In this document: piece after piece, positions 15,846 through 25,187 of the stretch
How the letters are laid out: every line of letters starts with the position of its first letter
Position numbering within the stretch: the stretch's first letter is position 1
Assembly (NCBI RefSeq): GCF_002205895.1
Contig: NZ_NJDE01000021.1
Location: forward strand, 1 to 64,000
DNA: 64,000 nt
Reading direction: 5' to 3'
From: Saccharibacillus sp. O23
Lineage (GTDB): Bacteria > Bacillota > Bacilli > Paenibacillales > Paenibacillaceae
Notes under the pieces: model-generated
Seen by the model: the letters and a program-made list of their open reading frames with translations, nothing else
Databases searched by the model: none
Told to the model about the DNA's origin: nothing
Made by a program: the position numbers and the translations under genes

Positions 15846-17855
15846 CTATCCCATCCTCCCCAACGGAATTTTGAAGTGAATATGCATGCCGGCATCGGCG
15901 TTATGGCGAATCGTCAATTCCCCGCCCAGCGCGTTCATTTCTTGTTTGACGGAAAGCAGTCCCAAATGATTGCCTTGCGCGGGCGCGCTCAACTGGCGTT
16001 CGATATCGAAGCCTTTGCCGTCGTCGATCACGTCGCCGAGCAGCACGCCTTCTTCCGACACTTCCAGCGAAACGATAATCTCGCTTGCTTCCGCATGTTT
16101 GACGGCATTTTGCAGCAGTTCTTTCACCGTACGGAATACGGTATATTCCAGTTCTTCTTCGACCTCGAGCCCGATCTCCGCATCCAATCGGATCTTGAGG
16201 TTCGGCTGTCCGACGGTTTCTTCTTGAAGCTTGCGGCACAAGATGCTCAGGCTCTGATATAGGCCCAGATCTTGAAGCGTCGTCGGATAAACGTCGAACA
16301 TCTTCTCCCGAATAGAGACATTCAATTCGTCCAGCGTATCCACGATCAGCGCTCGAATTTCCGGATCGACGCCGCTGACCGCTTCGCACATATGCCGAAC
16401 CGCCAGAATCGATTGGAGGATATCGTCGTGCAAATACAGCGCCATTTCTTTGCGAATCTTTTCCGTGCTGCGGGTCACGTGTACGTTCTGGTAATCTTCG
16501 TAGCGAAGACTCGGCAAATACACGTAACGCCTTTGGTTTTCTTGCAAAATCTCCGTGGTGGTGAAGATTTCGCAGATCGTGTCCGCCAATAGCGACAAGG
16601 TCTCCACTTCCTGAACCGTAAACTTTGCGCCGGAAGATTTATGGCCTACGATCATCCAACCGTTCAGCGTTTTTCTGTATACCAGAGGGAAAACGAAATA
16701 ATTTTCGCCGCCTATGGTTACATTATCGCTATATTCGCGCAGCTGCTCCTGAGTCAATGGATCGAGCGAGAAATTTTCAAAAATGCCGTTCTGCTGCAAA
16801 ATGTAATTTCGATTCTCTTCTTTCCATACGATCATGGTTCCGTCGAGCGGAAGCGTCTTGTCGATCAATTGTTCGATCAGTCCGCCAAGCGAGGTCAGGT
16901 AATGGTCGTACGTCACTTTTTGCAGGATATCGAGACGTTCTTTTTCCATGTCTTCTTTGGCTCGGCTTACCGTTTGCAGTTGGCGTTTCGATATGGCCTG
17001 CTGCATGGTCCAATAGAGATAGAAGGTCAATAAAGCCACAAGCAGCAGAAGCAGCGAGTTCAACAGCGTCAATTCGATCACATAGTAAGCAAACCCCAAG
17101 AAGATGCCTACGCCCGCAAGAGCGATCGAGGCCAGACGAAGAATAAACAGATAGTTGTAACGCGCTTGCAGCCCGCTGCGCTTCATCAGGATATAACCGA
17201 CCGCGATCGGCAGCGCGATCATCATATAGATCGAAAAGTATCGCGCTTGCGGCGGCAGTACGCTGCTGAACAACAACGATCCGAAAATGAAAGGTCCGAA
17301 AGAAGCCGCTACCGCTACATTCAACAGCAGGCGTTCATGATTCAATACGCGCCGCTGCCGACTGCGATAATGCGTGGAGATTCGAAAACAAGCCAAAATT
17401 CCGAACAAAACATGAAAGAAAAACATATACCCCAGCAGAGGTTGGAAACTCAGCAGCGCGACCAAAGTGGCCACCGACGAATTCAGCAGCCAAAAGTTCC
17501 ACCGGCGATACGGCTGCTTGCGGGGAAGCTCCGTGAAATAAACGAAAAAGATAAACAGCAAGTTGGGCGCCACGCTCATCAAGACGCGTCCGATTCCGAC
17601 GTATAACTGGAACGGTGCATTGATCAAGATCATGACCCAAGCCGACAGATACATGAGCAGCAGAAAGAGCAAGCTGGACATCATCTTGGTCGTGCACAGA
17701 TAAATAACCGTCCCGATCAAAGTCAGCGTTGCCGCAAAGCACACGTCGGAAATAAAGTTTTCGGATTCGACTTTCATGGGGTAGAAATACAAAACGACGA
17801 CAAGCATCAACAAGGCATTGAGCGGAATAAATCCGATGCGTTTGGCGACGATCAT
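15846..17855 (-). CDS. ComP-like membrane sensor histidine kinase
   Basis: 669 residues. About eight to ten membrane segments fill the first 320 residues, as in ComP, then a GAF-like region (about 340-460), then a HisKA_3 dimerisation helix with the phospho-acceptor in LYLHDDILQSILAVRHMC near 486, and an HATPase_c domain with NAVKHA (N box), DVIDDGKGFD (G1) and GNHLGLLSVKQEM (G2). It overlaps the ComQ-like gene by four bases (ATGA) and is followed directly by the ComA-like gene. Its ligand would be an extracellular, probably prenylated, peptide if the ComQXPA comparison holds. Confidence 0.87.
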   Translation of the reverse strand: MIVAKRIGFIPLNALLMLVVVLYFYPMKVESENFISDVCFAATLTLIGTVIYLCTTKMMSSLLFLLLMYLSAWVMILINAPFQLYVGIGRVLMSVAPNLLFIFFVYFTELPRKQPYRRWNFWLLNSSVATLVALLSFQPLLGYMFFFHVLFGILACFRISTHYRSRQRRVLNHERLLLNVAVAASFGPFIFGSLLFSSVLPPQARYFSIYMMIALPIAVGYILMKRSGLQARYNYLFILRLASIALAGVGIFLGFAYYVIELTLLNSLLLLLVALLTFYLYWTMQQAISKRQLQTVSRAKEDMEKERLDILQKVTYDHYLTSLGGLIEQLIDKTLPLDGTMIVWKEENRNYILQQNGIFENFSLDPLTQEQLREYSDNVTIGGENYFVFPLVYRKTLNGWMIVGHKSSGAKFTVQEVETLSLLADTICEIFTTTEILQENQRRYVYLPSLRYEDYQNVHVTRSTEKIRKEMALYLHDDILQSILAVRHMCEAVSGVDPEIRALIVDTLDELNVSIREKMFDVYPTTLQDLGLYQSLSILCRKLQEETVGQPNLKIRLDAEIGLEVEEELEYTVFRTVKELLQNAVKHAEASEIIVSLEVSEEGVLLGDVIDDGKGFDIERQLSAPAQGNHLGLLSVKQEMNALGGELTIRHNADAGMHIHFKIPLGRMG

Positions 17856-18775
17856 AAAGCCTCCAATTGCAGAAGCCTGAACAAAGCCTCGGTCTGCACC
17901 AAACGGTCCGTAAACTCTTCGCTCAACATTTCCCGGCATTTCTCTTTGTGCAGTTCGCGAACGAGGTAGCAGTATTCCAAAGAGCCGGATTCCTCGATCG
18001 CGGCGCGAACCTTTTCCGATTCTTCTTGCCCTGCCGCGTAAGCCCTCAGGATTCGGCTTCTTTCCTCTTTGACGCGCGCGTCTTCGACGTCTACGGTTTT
18101 TAAGATCGGCAGCGTGGGCCGAAGCTTGCTCAGGTCGCTTTTCGCTTCGGCGTAGAGAGCGGCCATATCGTTGGCAAGCTGAAGCGCCAGACTGGCATAA
18201 TCCATAAACTCTCTCCAGAACCCCATACGGTCCGGATCGCCGCAGAGCGCGGCCAACTTGAATATGCTCGAAGTCTTGGGCAAAATCCGCCGCATATACT
18301 CCTGCTCTCCGATTCCGTCCAGCGCGGTACGGTTGATATCCGCCCATTCTCCGCTCAAAGCGCTCATCAAATGCTGTTGGATCTCTTCGCTTGCGTTCGG
18401 GATTAGGCGCTGCAATCGCCCGAACGATTCGACCAAGATCTCGGTGAACAGAAGCAGCGTGTTGGCGCGTCCGATTCGCTGCTCGATATGAGGATCGTCT
18501 TCGTCCACCAGATTATCGAGCATCCGCGAAGCGAGTCCGACCAATTCCAGATCCGCGGCGATTTCTATAGAAGGAAGCGTTTCTTCGGCACGGCCGAGCT
18601 TATGGATTTGAATATACAAGTTCCCCCAACTGAAGCGTCGAATCTCTTCTTCCAGCTTCAGGATATGTAAGATCGGTTCCGACGAGCAAAAAGCGTATTT
18701 TTCGAACAGCGGCCTTCGCGCGATTTCCAGATAGATCTGTGCAAGAAACGGATTCTCTGCATGAATTTCCGACAC
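17852..18775 (-). CDS. ComQ-like isoprenyl transferase
   Basis: 307 residues, all-helical, resembling polyprenyl-synthase-fold ComQ. The first Asp-rich region is RMLDNLVDEDDPHIEQ near residue 84, and the second is degenerate, LQLANDMAALYAEAKSDL near 196, as in ComQ. ComQ adds a geranyl or farnesyl group to a Trp of ComX. The start is a GTG at 18775 with GAGGGG upstream; there is no ATG in a suitable place. ATGA overlap with the ComP-like gene leaves no room for the usual comX between them. A role in prenylating the RiPP itself is an alternative. Confidence 0.75.
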   Translation of the reverse strand: MSEIHAENPFLAQIYLEIARRPLFEKYAFCSSEPILHILKLEEEIRRFSWGNLYIQIHKLGRAEETLPSIEIAADLELVGLASRMLDNLVDEDDPHIEQRIGRANTLLLFTEILVESFGRLQRLIPNASEEIQQHLMSALSGEWADINRTALDGIGEQEYMRRILPKTSSIFKLAALCGDPDRMGFWREFMDYASLALQLANDMAALYAEAKSDLSKLRPTLPILKTVDVEDARVKEERSRILRAYAAGQEESEKVRAAIEESGSLEYCYLVRELHKEKCREMLSEEFTDRLVQTEALFRLLQLEAL

Positions 18776-18905
18776 TTTTTGCCTATTCCCCTCTCTTTTA
18801 TTCTCTTTTCTTTTTGTTTTACCTTATTTTACCCATATTCCTGCCCGAGAGCAAAGCGAGCAAGCTTGTTTGATTGCCGCTTCGGACGTGTAAAGGATAA
18901 GACGT

Positions 18906-18942
18906 CAAAAAGGACAGCAGCGCCTATGCGCAGCTGTCCCTT
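18906..18942 (-). terminator. terminator of the MFS gene
   Basis: GGGACAGC/GCTGTCC stem with TTTTTG on the minus strand, directly after the MFS stop. Confidence 0.8.
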
Positions 18943-18949
18943 CCACCGC

Positions 18950-20161
18950 CTACGTAACGTTCTCGTTCTTGCGGATCAGCAAGAAGTAAGTCAGAATCGC
19001 GATTAAGCTCGTTCCCATCAACGTCAGCCCCAGCGGCACGGCCGTGTCTTCGCCCGCGATGCCGACCAGAGGCGCTACAAGCCCGCCCAGCACGAACGGT
19101 ACCAGACCGAGCAGCGCCGCCGCGCTTCCGGCATTCTTCGCTTGGCTCTCCATGGCAAGCGGGAAAGCCGCCGTAGACGTGATGCTGATCGAACACACGA
19201 AGAAAAATAAAGGAATGACCAACGCGAACAGCGGTCCTTCGACGATCGTCACTCCGACCACGACGAGGCTCGATACCAAAGCCATCCACAAACCGACCAA
19301 CATCAGCTTCTGCTCGGAGACCCGATGCGAGATGCGCCCGACGATCTGAGAACCGATCATCAAGCTGATTCCGTTGGACGCGAACAGCACGGAGAACATG
19401 GTCGGCGATACGCCGTAAATGTTCTGATACACGAAAGGCGTGGCGGCCACGTACGCGAATACGCCTCCGGTCAGGATGCCCTGCGCCAGCATGTAGCCCA
19501 CAAACTTTCGATCGCGCAGCATCAAGCCGTAGTTGCGAAGCTGCGATTTGAAATTCGGCGAGACGCGACGCTCGGCGGGATGGCTTTCTTTCAAACGAAA
19601 TTGCGTCATCAGGTACAAGAACACCCCGAGAATCGACAAGGAAACGAATACGCCCGGCCATGTCGTGAACTTGAGCACTCCGCTTCCGGCAATCGGAGCG
19701 GCCAACGGTCCGAGGTTGCCGACCAGCAGCAGCAGCGAAAAGAATTTGGTCAGTTCATGACCGCTGTACAGGTCGCGAGCGATCGCTCGCGAGATGACGA
19801 TGCCTGCGGAAGCCGCGAAACCTTGAGCGAACCGGAACACGATCAACATGCCGATGTTGGGCGAATACGCGCAGGCCAACGAAACGACCACGTAAGCGAT
19901 GATGCCGATCAGCAAAGGTCTGCGTCTGCCGTAGGCGTCGCTGAGCGGTCCCACGACCAACTGCCCGATGCCGAGTCCGAGCAGGCATGCCGTCAAACTG
20001 AATTGCACCAAAGAAGCGTTCGTTTCGAAATCTTTGGCGATCTGAGGAAACGCGGGCAGATACATATCGATCGTAAAAGGCCCCAACGTCGAAAATACGC
20101 CTAACAATAAAGCGAGACCGATCACGCTCCATCGACTATTTTTGCTTGTATGTTTATCCAT
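18950..20161 (-). CDS. Bcr/CflA-family MFS drug efflux protein
   Basis: 403 residues with twelve predicted membrane segments. The family signatures are TIDMYLPAFPQIAKDF near residue 30, GQLVVGPLSDAYGRRRPLL (motif A) near 66 and FRFAQGFAASAGIVISRAIARDLY near 110. Members expel chloramphenicol, bicyclomycin or similar compounds. It ends in a terminator shared with no other gene and stands alone. Whether it contributes to resistance to the local peptide products is unknown. Confidence 0.87.
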   Translation of the reverse strand: MDKHTSKNSRWSVIGLALLLGVFSTLGPFTIDMYLPAFPQIAKDFETNASLVQFSLTACLLGLGIGQLVVGPLSDAYGRRRPLLIGIIAYVVVSLACAYSPNIGMLIVFRFAQGFAASAGIVISRAIARDLYSGHELTKFFSLLLLVGNLGPLAAPIAGSGVLKFTTWPGVFVSLSILGVFLYLMTQFRLKESHPAERRVSPNFKSQLRNYGLMLRDRKFVGYMLAQGILTGGVFAYVAATPFVYQNIYGVSPTMFSVLFASNGISLMIGSQIVGRISHRVSEQKLMLVGLWMALVSSLVVVGVTIVEGPLFALVIPLFFFVCSISITSTAAFPLAMESQAKNAGSAAALLGLVPFVLGGLVAPLVGIAGEDTAVPLGLTLMGTSLIAILTYFLLIRKNENVT

Positions 20162-20259
20162 GATAATGTAACTCTCCAGCCCCTCTGCTTCTAATCTGAT
20201 TCCAGATTATACAGGAGCCCGGTTACTAAGTGAATCTTATTTATTTTTAATTTTAAACT

Positions 20260-20730
20260 TTATTTTTTTCTCCGCATGGCGCGATGCGTCTCCAAGACGA
20301 ATTCCGCCAGCTCGGCCAGCAGCGTAGGGAGATCGTCCGCGATCGCTTCCAGCGGCGATTCGTCGTAACCGTCGTGATAGAGCCGATATACGGTGCCGCC
20401 CGGCCGAAGCACCAGCAGATCTCCGTCGCCGAAGCCTCCGATCGGCAGCAGGTCGAGATCCGGCTCGATCGCGCCTTGACTGCGGTATTCGGCAATCAGC
20501 TCCGCGCCTGACGGGTACGCCCACTCCTGCTCTTTGAGACCGTGGATCGTCGGCTCGGCAAAATGCAGCGGACCGAACCTTGCCAGCAGCTCCCGGTATT
20601 CGCCGGGCAGGCGGATGCCGCGGCTTTGTTCGAACGCGGCAATTCGGTCTTCGAGCTCCGGCTGATGTCCTTCGCCCTGCCCTGCCGCATACGCTTCGGT
20701 CAGCAGAGATTCGATTTCTTGCAGGTTCAT
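20260..20730 (-). CDS. SMI1/KNR4 (SUKH)-family protein
   Basis: 156 residues of the SUKH superfamily: an N-terminal ELEDRIAAFEQSRGIRLPGEYRELLARFGPLHF block, which is the signature, and a GGFGDGDLLVLRPGGTVYRLYHDG centre. SUKH proteins often serve as immunity proteins against secreted toxins of contact-dependent systems. No toxin gene lies nearby, so it may be an orphan immunity protein or an unrelated cytosolic protein. AGGAGG is located 10 bases before the ATG at 20730; the frame upstream of that overlaps the guaA terminator. Confidence 0.78.
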   Translation of the reverse strand: MNLQEIESLLTEAYAAGQGEGHQPELEDRIAAFEQSRGIRLPGEYRELLARFGPLHFAEPTIHGLKEQEWAYPSGAELIAEYRSQGAIEPDLDLLPIGGFGDGDLLVLRPGGTVYRLYHDGYDESPLEAIADDLPTLLAELAEFVLETHRAMRRKK

Positions 20731-20774
20731 CTTGTTCGCCTCCTGTAAGTTTGGCTGCTCGCCGGTCAAACAAA

Positions 20775-20812
20775 AAGCGCGAATCCCTTCGATCAAGGAA
20801 TTCGCGCTTGAA
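20775..20812 (-). terminator. guaA terminator
   Basis: AAGCGCGAAT/ATTCGCGCTT stem followed by TTTTTGTTT on the minus strand. Confidence 0.8.
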
Positions 20813-20818
20813 TTTATT

Positions 20819-22357
20819 CTATTCCCACTCGATCGTTGCCGGCGGTTTCGACGTCACGTCGTACACGACGCGGTTGACGTTGTCCACTTCGTTGACGATA
20901 CGCACCGAGATTTTCTCCAGCACGTCCCAAGGGATGCGCGCCCAGTCGGCGGTCATGCCGTCGATCGAAGTGACCGCGCGGATGCCGACGGTGTACGAAT
21001 ACGTACGCGCGTCGCCCATGACGCCGACGCTCTTCATGTTCGGCAGCGCCGTGAAGTACTGCCAGATCTCGCTCTCGAGACCGGCTTTGGCGATCTCTTC
21101 GCGCAGGATCAGGTCGGAGTCGCGAACGATGGTCAGCTTCTCTTCCGTCACTTCGCCGAGCACGCGGATCGCGAGACCCGGACCCGGGAAAGGCTGACGC
21201 CATACGATCGCGTGCGGCAGGCCCAGCTCTTCGCCGACTTTGCGCACTTCGTCTTTGAACAGCGTGTTCAGCGGTTCGATCAGTTGGAACTTCATGTCTT
21301 CCGGCAGTCCGCCGACGTTGTGGTGAGACTTGATCGTCTGCGCCGTCGCCGTGCCGCTCTCCACGATGTCCGTGTACAGCGTACCTTGCGCCAAGAATCC
21401 GAAATCGCCGAGCTTAGCCGATTCTTCGTCGAAGCAGTAGATGAACTCGTTGCCGATGATCTTGCGTTTTTGTTCAGGATCGTCCACGCCCGCGAGCTTG
21501 CTCAGGAAACGTTCCTGCGCGTCGATCTTCACCACGTGGATATCGAACTTGCCGACGAACGTCTCCATGACGCTTTCCGCTTCGCCTTTGCGCAGGAGTC
21601 CGTGGTCGATGAACATGCAAGTCAGTTGGTCGCCGATCGCTTTGTGGATCAGCATCGCCACGACGGACGAATCCACGCCGCCGCTCAGCGCGCACAGGAC
21701 TTTCTTGTCGCCGACTTTGTTGCGGATATCTTGAACGGCTTCTTCGATGAACGATTCCATCGTCCAGTCGCCGCTGCATTTGCAGACTTCGTAAAGGAAG
21801 TTCTTGATCATCTCGTTGCCGTATACGGAGTGGCGCACTTCCGGGTGGAACTGCACCGCGTGCAGATTGCGTTCCGGGTGGCTCATGGCCGCGATCGGCG
21901 CGGATTCCGTGCCCGCTTCCAGCACGAAGCCGTCCGGCAGCGTCACGACATGGTCGCCGTGGCTCATCCAGACCGTCTGGTTGCTGTCGAGACCTTTCGT
22001 CAAGATGCTGTTGTGCAGGAAATCGACGTCCGCTTTGCCGTATTCGCGTTTGCCCGCGCGTTCGACTTTGCCGCCGAGCTGCTGCGCCATCAGCTGCATG
22101 CCGTAGCAGATGCCGAAGATCGGCAGCCCCAGCTCGTAGATCGCCGGATCGACATGCGGTGCTCCTTCTTCGTATACGCTAAGCGGTCCGCCCGAGAATA
22201 CGATACCGGCCGGATTCAGTTCGCGGATGCGCTCCACCGGGGTATTGTACGGCATTAGCTCGCTGAATACGCCCAAATCGCGAATCCGTCTGGCAATCAG
22301 TTGGTTGTACTGTCCCCCAAAGTCGAGTACGACGATGAGTTCGTTCGGTTTATTCAT
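20819..22357 (-). CDS. guaA: GMP synthase (glutamine-hydrolysing)
   Basis: 512 residues, full length. The N-terminal class I amidotransferase has [12 protein letters not shown] with the catalytic Cys near residue 84 and the His/Glu pair in VQFHPEV near 170. The ATP-pyrophosphatase domain has the SGGVDSSV P-loop near 229, and the C-terminal dimerisation domain ends [13 protein letters not shown], the family's invariant tail. It makes GMP from XMP in the cytosol. GGGAGG precedes the ATG. No riboswitch is seen upstream; a good promoter is. Confidence 0.97.
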   Translation of the reverse strand: MNKPNELIVVLDFGGQYNQLIARRIRDLGVFSELMPYNTPVERIRELNPAGIVFSGGPLSVYEEGAPHVDPAIYELGLPIFGICYGMQLMAQQLGGKVERAGKREYGKADVDFLHNSILTKGLDSNQTVWMSHGDHVVTLPDGFVLEAGTESAPIAAMSHPERNLHAVQFHPEVRHSVYGNEMIKNFLYEVCKCSGDWTMESFIEEAVQDIRNKVGDKKVLCALSGGVDSSVVAMLIHKAIGDQLTCMFIDHGLLRKGEAESVMETFVGKFDIHVVKIDAQERFLSKLAGVDDPEQKRKIIGNEFIYCFDEESAKLGDFGFLAQGTLYTDIVESGTATAQTIKSHHNVGGLPEDMKFQLIEPLNTLFKDEVRKVGEELGLPHAIVWRQPFPGPGLAIRVLGEVTEEKLTIVRDSDLILREEIAKAGLESEIWQYFTALPNMKSVGVMGDARTYSYTVGIRAVTSIDGMTADWARIPWDVLEKISVRIVNEVDNVNRVVYDVTSKPPATIEWE

Positions 22358-22385
22358 GTCACGCCTCCCTTAATTACTGTCGCTA

Positions 22386-22414
22386 ATTATACCGATGCAC
22401 CCACTATACCGCAA
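22386..22414 (-). promoter_or_regulatory. guaA promoter
   Basis: Minus strand TTGCGG, 17-base spacer, TATAAT, about 30 bases before the start codon, so the leader is short. Confidence 0.75.
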
Positions 22415-22550
22415 GAAAAAAAGGCTTCGGAGGCGACGATTTCGAAGACGGGCGGCGTCCGCGCAGCGAAGATGGATTTTCTCTGTCCAAATATCGTAAA
22501 ATCAAGGAAAACGTCCGCAGTCTCAATTGTCAAAAGGAGTTCGAAGACTT

Positions 22551-23348
22551 ATGGAAATCTTCAAAATGGTTCAACAGTTGTTCGAGCAGCACGGATATCT
22601 GGTCATGTTCCTGGGACTGTTTCTGGAATTTATCGCGCTGCCGTTTCCCGGAGAAACGACGATGGCGTACGCCGGCTATCTCTCGTATACCGGAACGCTC
22701 CGATTCGACCTGCTGCTGATCGTCGCGTTTCTCGGTACCACGACCGGCATGACCGCCACTTACTGGATCGGTCAACGGGCGGGACTGCCTTTTCTCCGAC
22801 GTTTCGGCCGCTGGTTCTTCAAAGAAAGCAAACTGCTCAAAACGCAATCGTTCTTCGATAAATACGGCCCCGGCCTGATCTTCTTCGGCTACTTCATCCC
22901 GGGCGTCCGCCACTTCACCGGCTATCTGGCGGGCATCATGAACATCTCGTTCCGCAAATTCGCCGCTTACGCGTTCTCCGGAGCCTTGTTCTGGACGCTG
23001 TTATTTCTCGGCCTCGGCAAAATCTTCGGTCCGCAGTGGTCCGTCGCGTTCAAGCTGGCCGAACATTACGCGGTCTGGATCGTCTCTGCGCTGGTGCTGC
23101 TGGTCTGCGTGTTCGTCATCTATCGGTATCGAGCTTGGACCGCTTCGATCTTCGCGGCCATGCCGGGTTATCTGAAAAAACGCAAACAGCGGAAGCCGGA
23201 AAGTTCGGAGCGGCGCGAGCGCCCGACACGTCCGGTCCGTTATTCCGTCGCCAGCGCGCGGGAACGGTTCAAGCGCGCACGCATCGTGCGGATTCGTCCG
23301 GGACGTTTTCCCGCGAAGATCGTGCTCAAATCGCGAACGAAGCCGTGA
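22551..23348 (+). CDS. DedA-family membrane protein
   Basis: 265 residues. The DedA (SNARE-associated) signatures are FIALPFPGETTMAYAGYLSY near 28, FLGTTTGMTATYWIGQRAG near 63 and FFDKYGPGLIFFGYFIPGVRHFTGYLAGI near 105-132, with the conserved acidic and Arg residues. Members flip undecaprenyl phosphate or phosphatidylethanolamine. The C-terminal 60 residues are very basic (many Lys and Arg) and unusual for the family, probably lying on the membrane's inner face. The ATG at 22551 has AAAGGAG; the frame extends back only to a TTG. Confidence 0.9.
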   Translation: MEIFKMVQQLFEQHGYLVMFLGLFLEFIALPFPGETTMAYAGYLSYTGTLRFDLLLIVAFLGTTTGMTATYWIGQRAGLPFLRRFGRWFFKESKLLKTQSFFDKYGPGLIFFGYFIPGVRHFTGYLAGIMNISFRKFAAYAFSGALFWTLLFLGLGKIFGPQWSVAFKLAEHYAVWIVSALVLLVCVFVIYRYRAWTASIFAAMPGYLKKRKQRKPESSERRERPTRPVRYSVASARERFKRARIVRIRPGRFPAKIVLKSRTKP

Positions 23349-23371
23349 AGAAGAGCCGGGTCAGCTTGCGA

Positions 23372-23412
23372 AAAAGAAGCCGGAGAGCCGTTCTCCCGGC
23401 TTCTTTTTTATA
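23372..23412 (+). terminator. terminator of the DedA gene
   Basis: GAAGCCGGAGA/TCTCCCGGCTTC stem (one bulged C) followed by a T run; its A-rich left side also lets it serve the opposing Lrp gene. Confidence 0.8.
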
Positions 23413-23450
23413 TACGACGCCTCTTCTTCCGGTCCTCGCGCTCGCCGCGC

Positions 23451-23885
23451 TCACGCATTCGGCGGCAGCAGCGGTTTGTGTTCGATCGGCGACGACATGA
23501 CGACCAACGTTACGCAATCGCCGTATTTGCCGCAGGCGTTCGTAAACCGCTCCAACGATTGCAGCGAATCGGTGACGACTTTGAGCATGAAATTATACTG
23601 CCCGCTGATCCGATGGCATTCCATCAGCTCCGGGGATTCGCGGCAGAACTCTACGAACGGTTCGCAGTTTTTGGTCAGAAACATCAAGTAAGCGGCGATC
23701 GGCTTGCCGACGGCCCGCGGCGAGACGATCGCTCCGTACCCTTCCACTACGCCCCGCTCTTCCAGCTTGCGCACGCGATCGGCTACAGCCGGCTGCGATA
23801 AGCTAACCGTTTTTCCCAGCTCTTTCATCGAAATCCGTCCTTGCTCCTGCAAGATCCGGAGGATTTCCTGATCTGTTCCGTCCAT
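23451..23885 (-). CDS. Lrp/AsnC-family transcription regulator
   Basis: 144 residues. The N-terminal winged helix-turn-helix is DQEILRILQEQGRISMKELGKTVSLSQPAVADRVRKLEERGVV; the C-terminal RAM/effector domain contains RISGQYNFMLKVVTDS. The start at 23885 has AAGGAG upstream. It is divergent from an old-yellow-enzyme gene 157 bases away, which is therefore its most likely target besides its own gene. Ligand (usually an amino acid) unknown. Confidence 0.9.
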   Translation of the reverse strand: MDGTDQEILRILQEQGRISMKELGKTVSLSQPAVADRVRKLEERGVVEGYGAIVSPRAVGKPIAAYLMFLTKNCEPFVEFCRESPELMECHRISGQYNFMLKVVTDSLQSLERFTNACGKYGDCVTLVVMSSPIEHKPLLPPNA

Positions 23886-24042
23886 TTCGTTCTCCTTTTT
23901 CGTTTTATTAAGCATTTTATTAAAAAAGCGTTATATAGTAAATCCAAAATCGTATAACTCCTTATGCTATCCATTCATTCGCTCCAAATCGTCTTTTAAA
24001 ATAAGACTATGCAACCGAATGAATAAAAAAGGAGCAACCGGG

Positions 24043-25083
24043 ATGAGCCTATTATTGAACCCTGCACGAATCGGAACGCTGGAATTGAAAAATCGCGTCA
24101 TGATGTCGCCGATGGGCACGACGGCTGCCGAAAAAGACGGCAAAGTCACGGATTGGCATCTGCTCCATTACGGGGCAAGAGCGCTGGGGCAGGTGGGATT
24201 GATCATGATCGAAGTGACGGCGGTGCTGCAATCGGGCGCCGACGAAGGCTCGCTCGGACTCTGGGACGACGAACAGATTCTTCCGATGCGGCGGCTGGTC
24301 TCGGCGCTGCAGGCGCAAGGATCGAAAGTCGGCATCCAGCTATGGCATGCCGGCCGCAAAACGCAGCGGCAGGAGCGGGCCGTGTCGGCTTCGGGTCTGC
24401 CGTATCAGGGGCGGCCCAGCCGGGCGCTCGCGATCGACGAAATCGGCGAAGCCGCGCAGGCTTTCGCCGCCGCCGCGGCTCGAGCGAAGCGGGCCGGCAT
24501 CGATGTCGTCGAGCTGCATGCGGCTCACGGATACCTGCTGAACGATTTTCTGTCGGCGTATGCCAACCGCCGCGAAGATCGGTACGGCGGTTCGCCGGAA
24601 GGTCGCTATCGGCTGCTCGGCGAGAGCATCGACGCCGTACGGGCGGTCTGGAACGGACCGCTGTTCGTCCGTCTGTCGGCGGACGAATACGGGGCCTGCG
24701 GCAACCGGATCGAAGACGCGATCCGCTATGCCGGCATGATGAAGCGCCAGAACGTCGACCTGATCGACGTCAGCAGCGGCGGAGTTCATGCCGAGCGTCC
24801 GCCGGCCGTATTCCCCGGCTATCAGGTCCCTTACGCCGAAGCGATCCGGCGAGAGGCGGGTCTGCCGACCGCGGCCGTCGGCTTGATCACGGACGGCCCG
24901 CAGGCCGAAGCCGTTCTGCAAGCGGGAAGCGCCGACTTGATCGCGGTCGGCCGTGCCCTGCTGCGCGACCCGTTCTGGGTCCGAACGGCTGCCCAGCAGC
25001 TCGGCGAGTCCATACGCGAACCGGAGCCGTATGCAGGCTTATGGTTTCCCGACGCCGAAGCCGCGACGGCCGGCGGCGAATAA
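24043..25083 (+). CDS. old yellow enzyme-type NADH:flavin oxidoreductase
   Basis: 346 residues, an FMN TIM barrel of the YqjM/NamA type. KNRVMMSPMGTTA near 20, LWHAGRKT near 103, the active-site GIDVVELHAAHGYLLNDFLSAYANRREDRYGGS near 155-185 and the phosphate-binding AVGLITDGPQAE and LIAVGRALLRDP segments are all present. Such enzymes reduce activated C=C bonds. Unlike YqjM, the redox-tuning Cys of SPMCMY is replaced by Gly. The start at 24043 follows AAAGGAG; the M eight codons earlier has no site. Divergent from the Lrp regulator. Confidence 0.88.
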   Translation: MSLLLNPARIGTLELKNRVMMSPMGTTAAEKDGKVTDWHLLHYGARALGQVGLIMIEVTAVLQSGADEGSLGLWDDEQILPMRRLVSALQAQGSKVGIQLWHAGRKTQRQERAVSASGLPYQGRPSRALAIDEIGEAAQAFAAAAARAKRAGIDVVELHAAHGYLLNDFLSAYANRREDRYGGSPEGRYRLLGESIDAVRAVWNGPLFVRLSADEYGACGNRIEDAIRYAGMMKRQNVDLIDVSSGGVHAERPPAVFPGYQVPYAEAIRREAGLPTAAVGLITDGPQAEAVLQAGSADLIAVGRALLRDPFWVRTAAQQLGESIREPEPYAGLWFPDAEAATAGGE

Positions 25084-25139
25084 CCCTCGCTCTCCGGTTA
25101 CGGCTTCGGTCTCATAACATTCAAAAACGGCGGAACGCA

Positions 25140-25171
25140 AAAAATCCCGGGTCCGCCGACCCGGGATTTAT
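25140..25171. terminator. bidirectional terminator
   Basis: AAATCCCGGGTC/GACCCGGGATTT with A and T runs on either side, between two converging genes. Confidence 0.8.
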
Positions 25172-25187
25172 TCATGAATGTCCCCGT

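Noticed and set aside
17840..17870. comX between comQ-like and comP-like genes
   Set aside because: The two genes overlap by four bases; no small frame of suitable size with a ribosome site spans the junction.
22358..22550. Purine riboswitch before guaA
   Set aside because: The promoter lies about 30 bases from the start codon and no aptamer motifs are seen, so there is no room for one.
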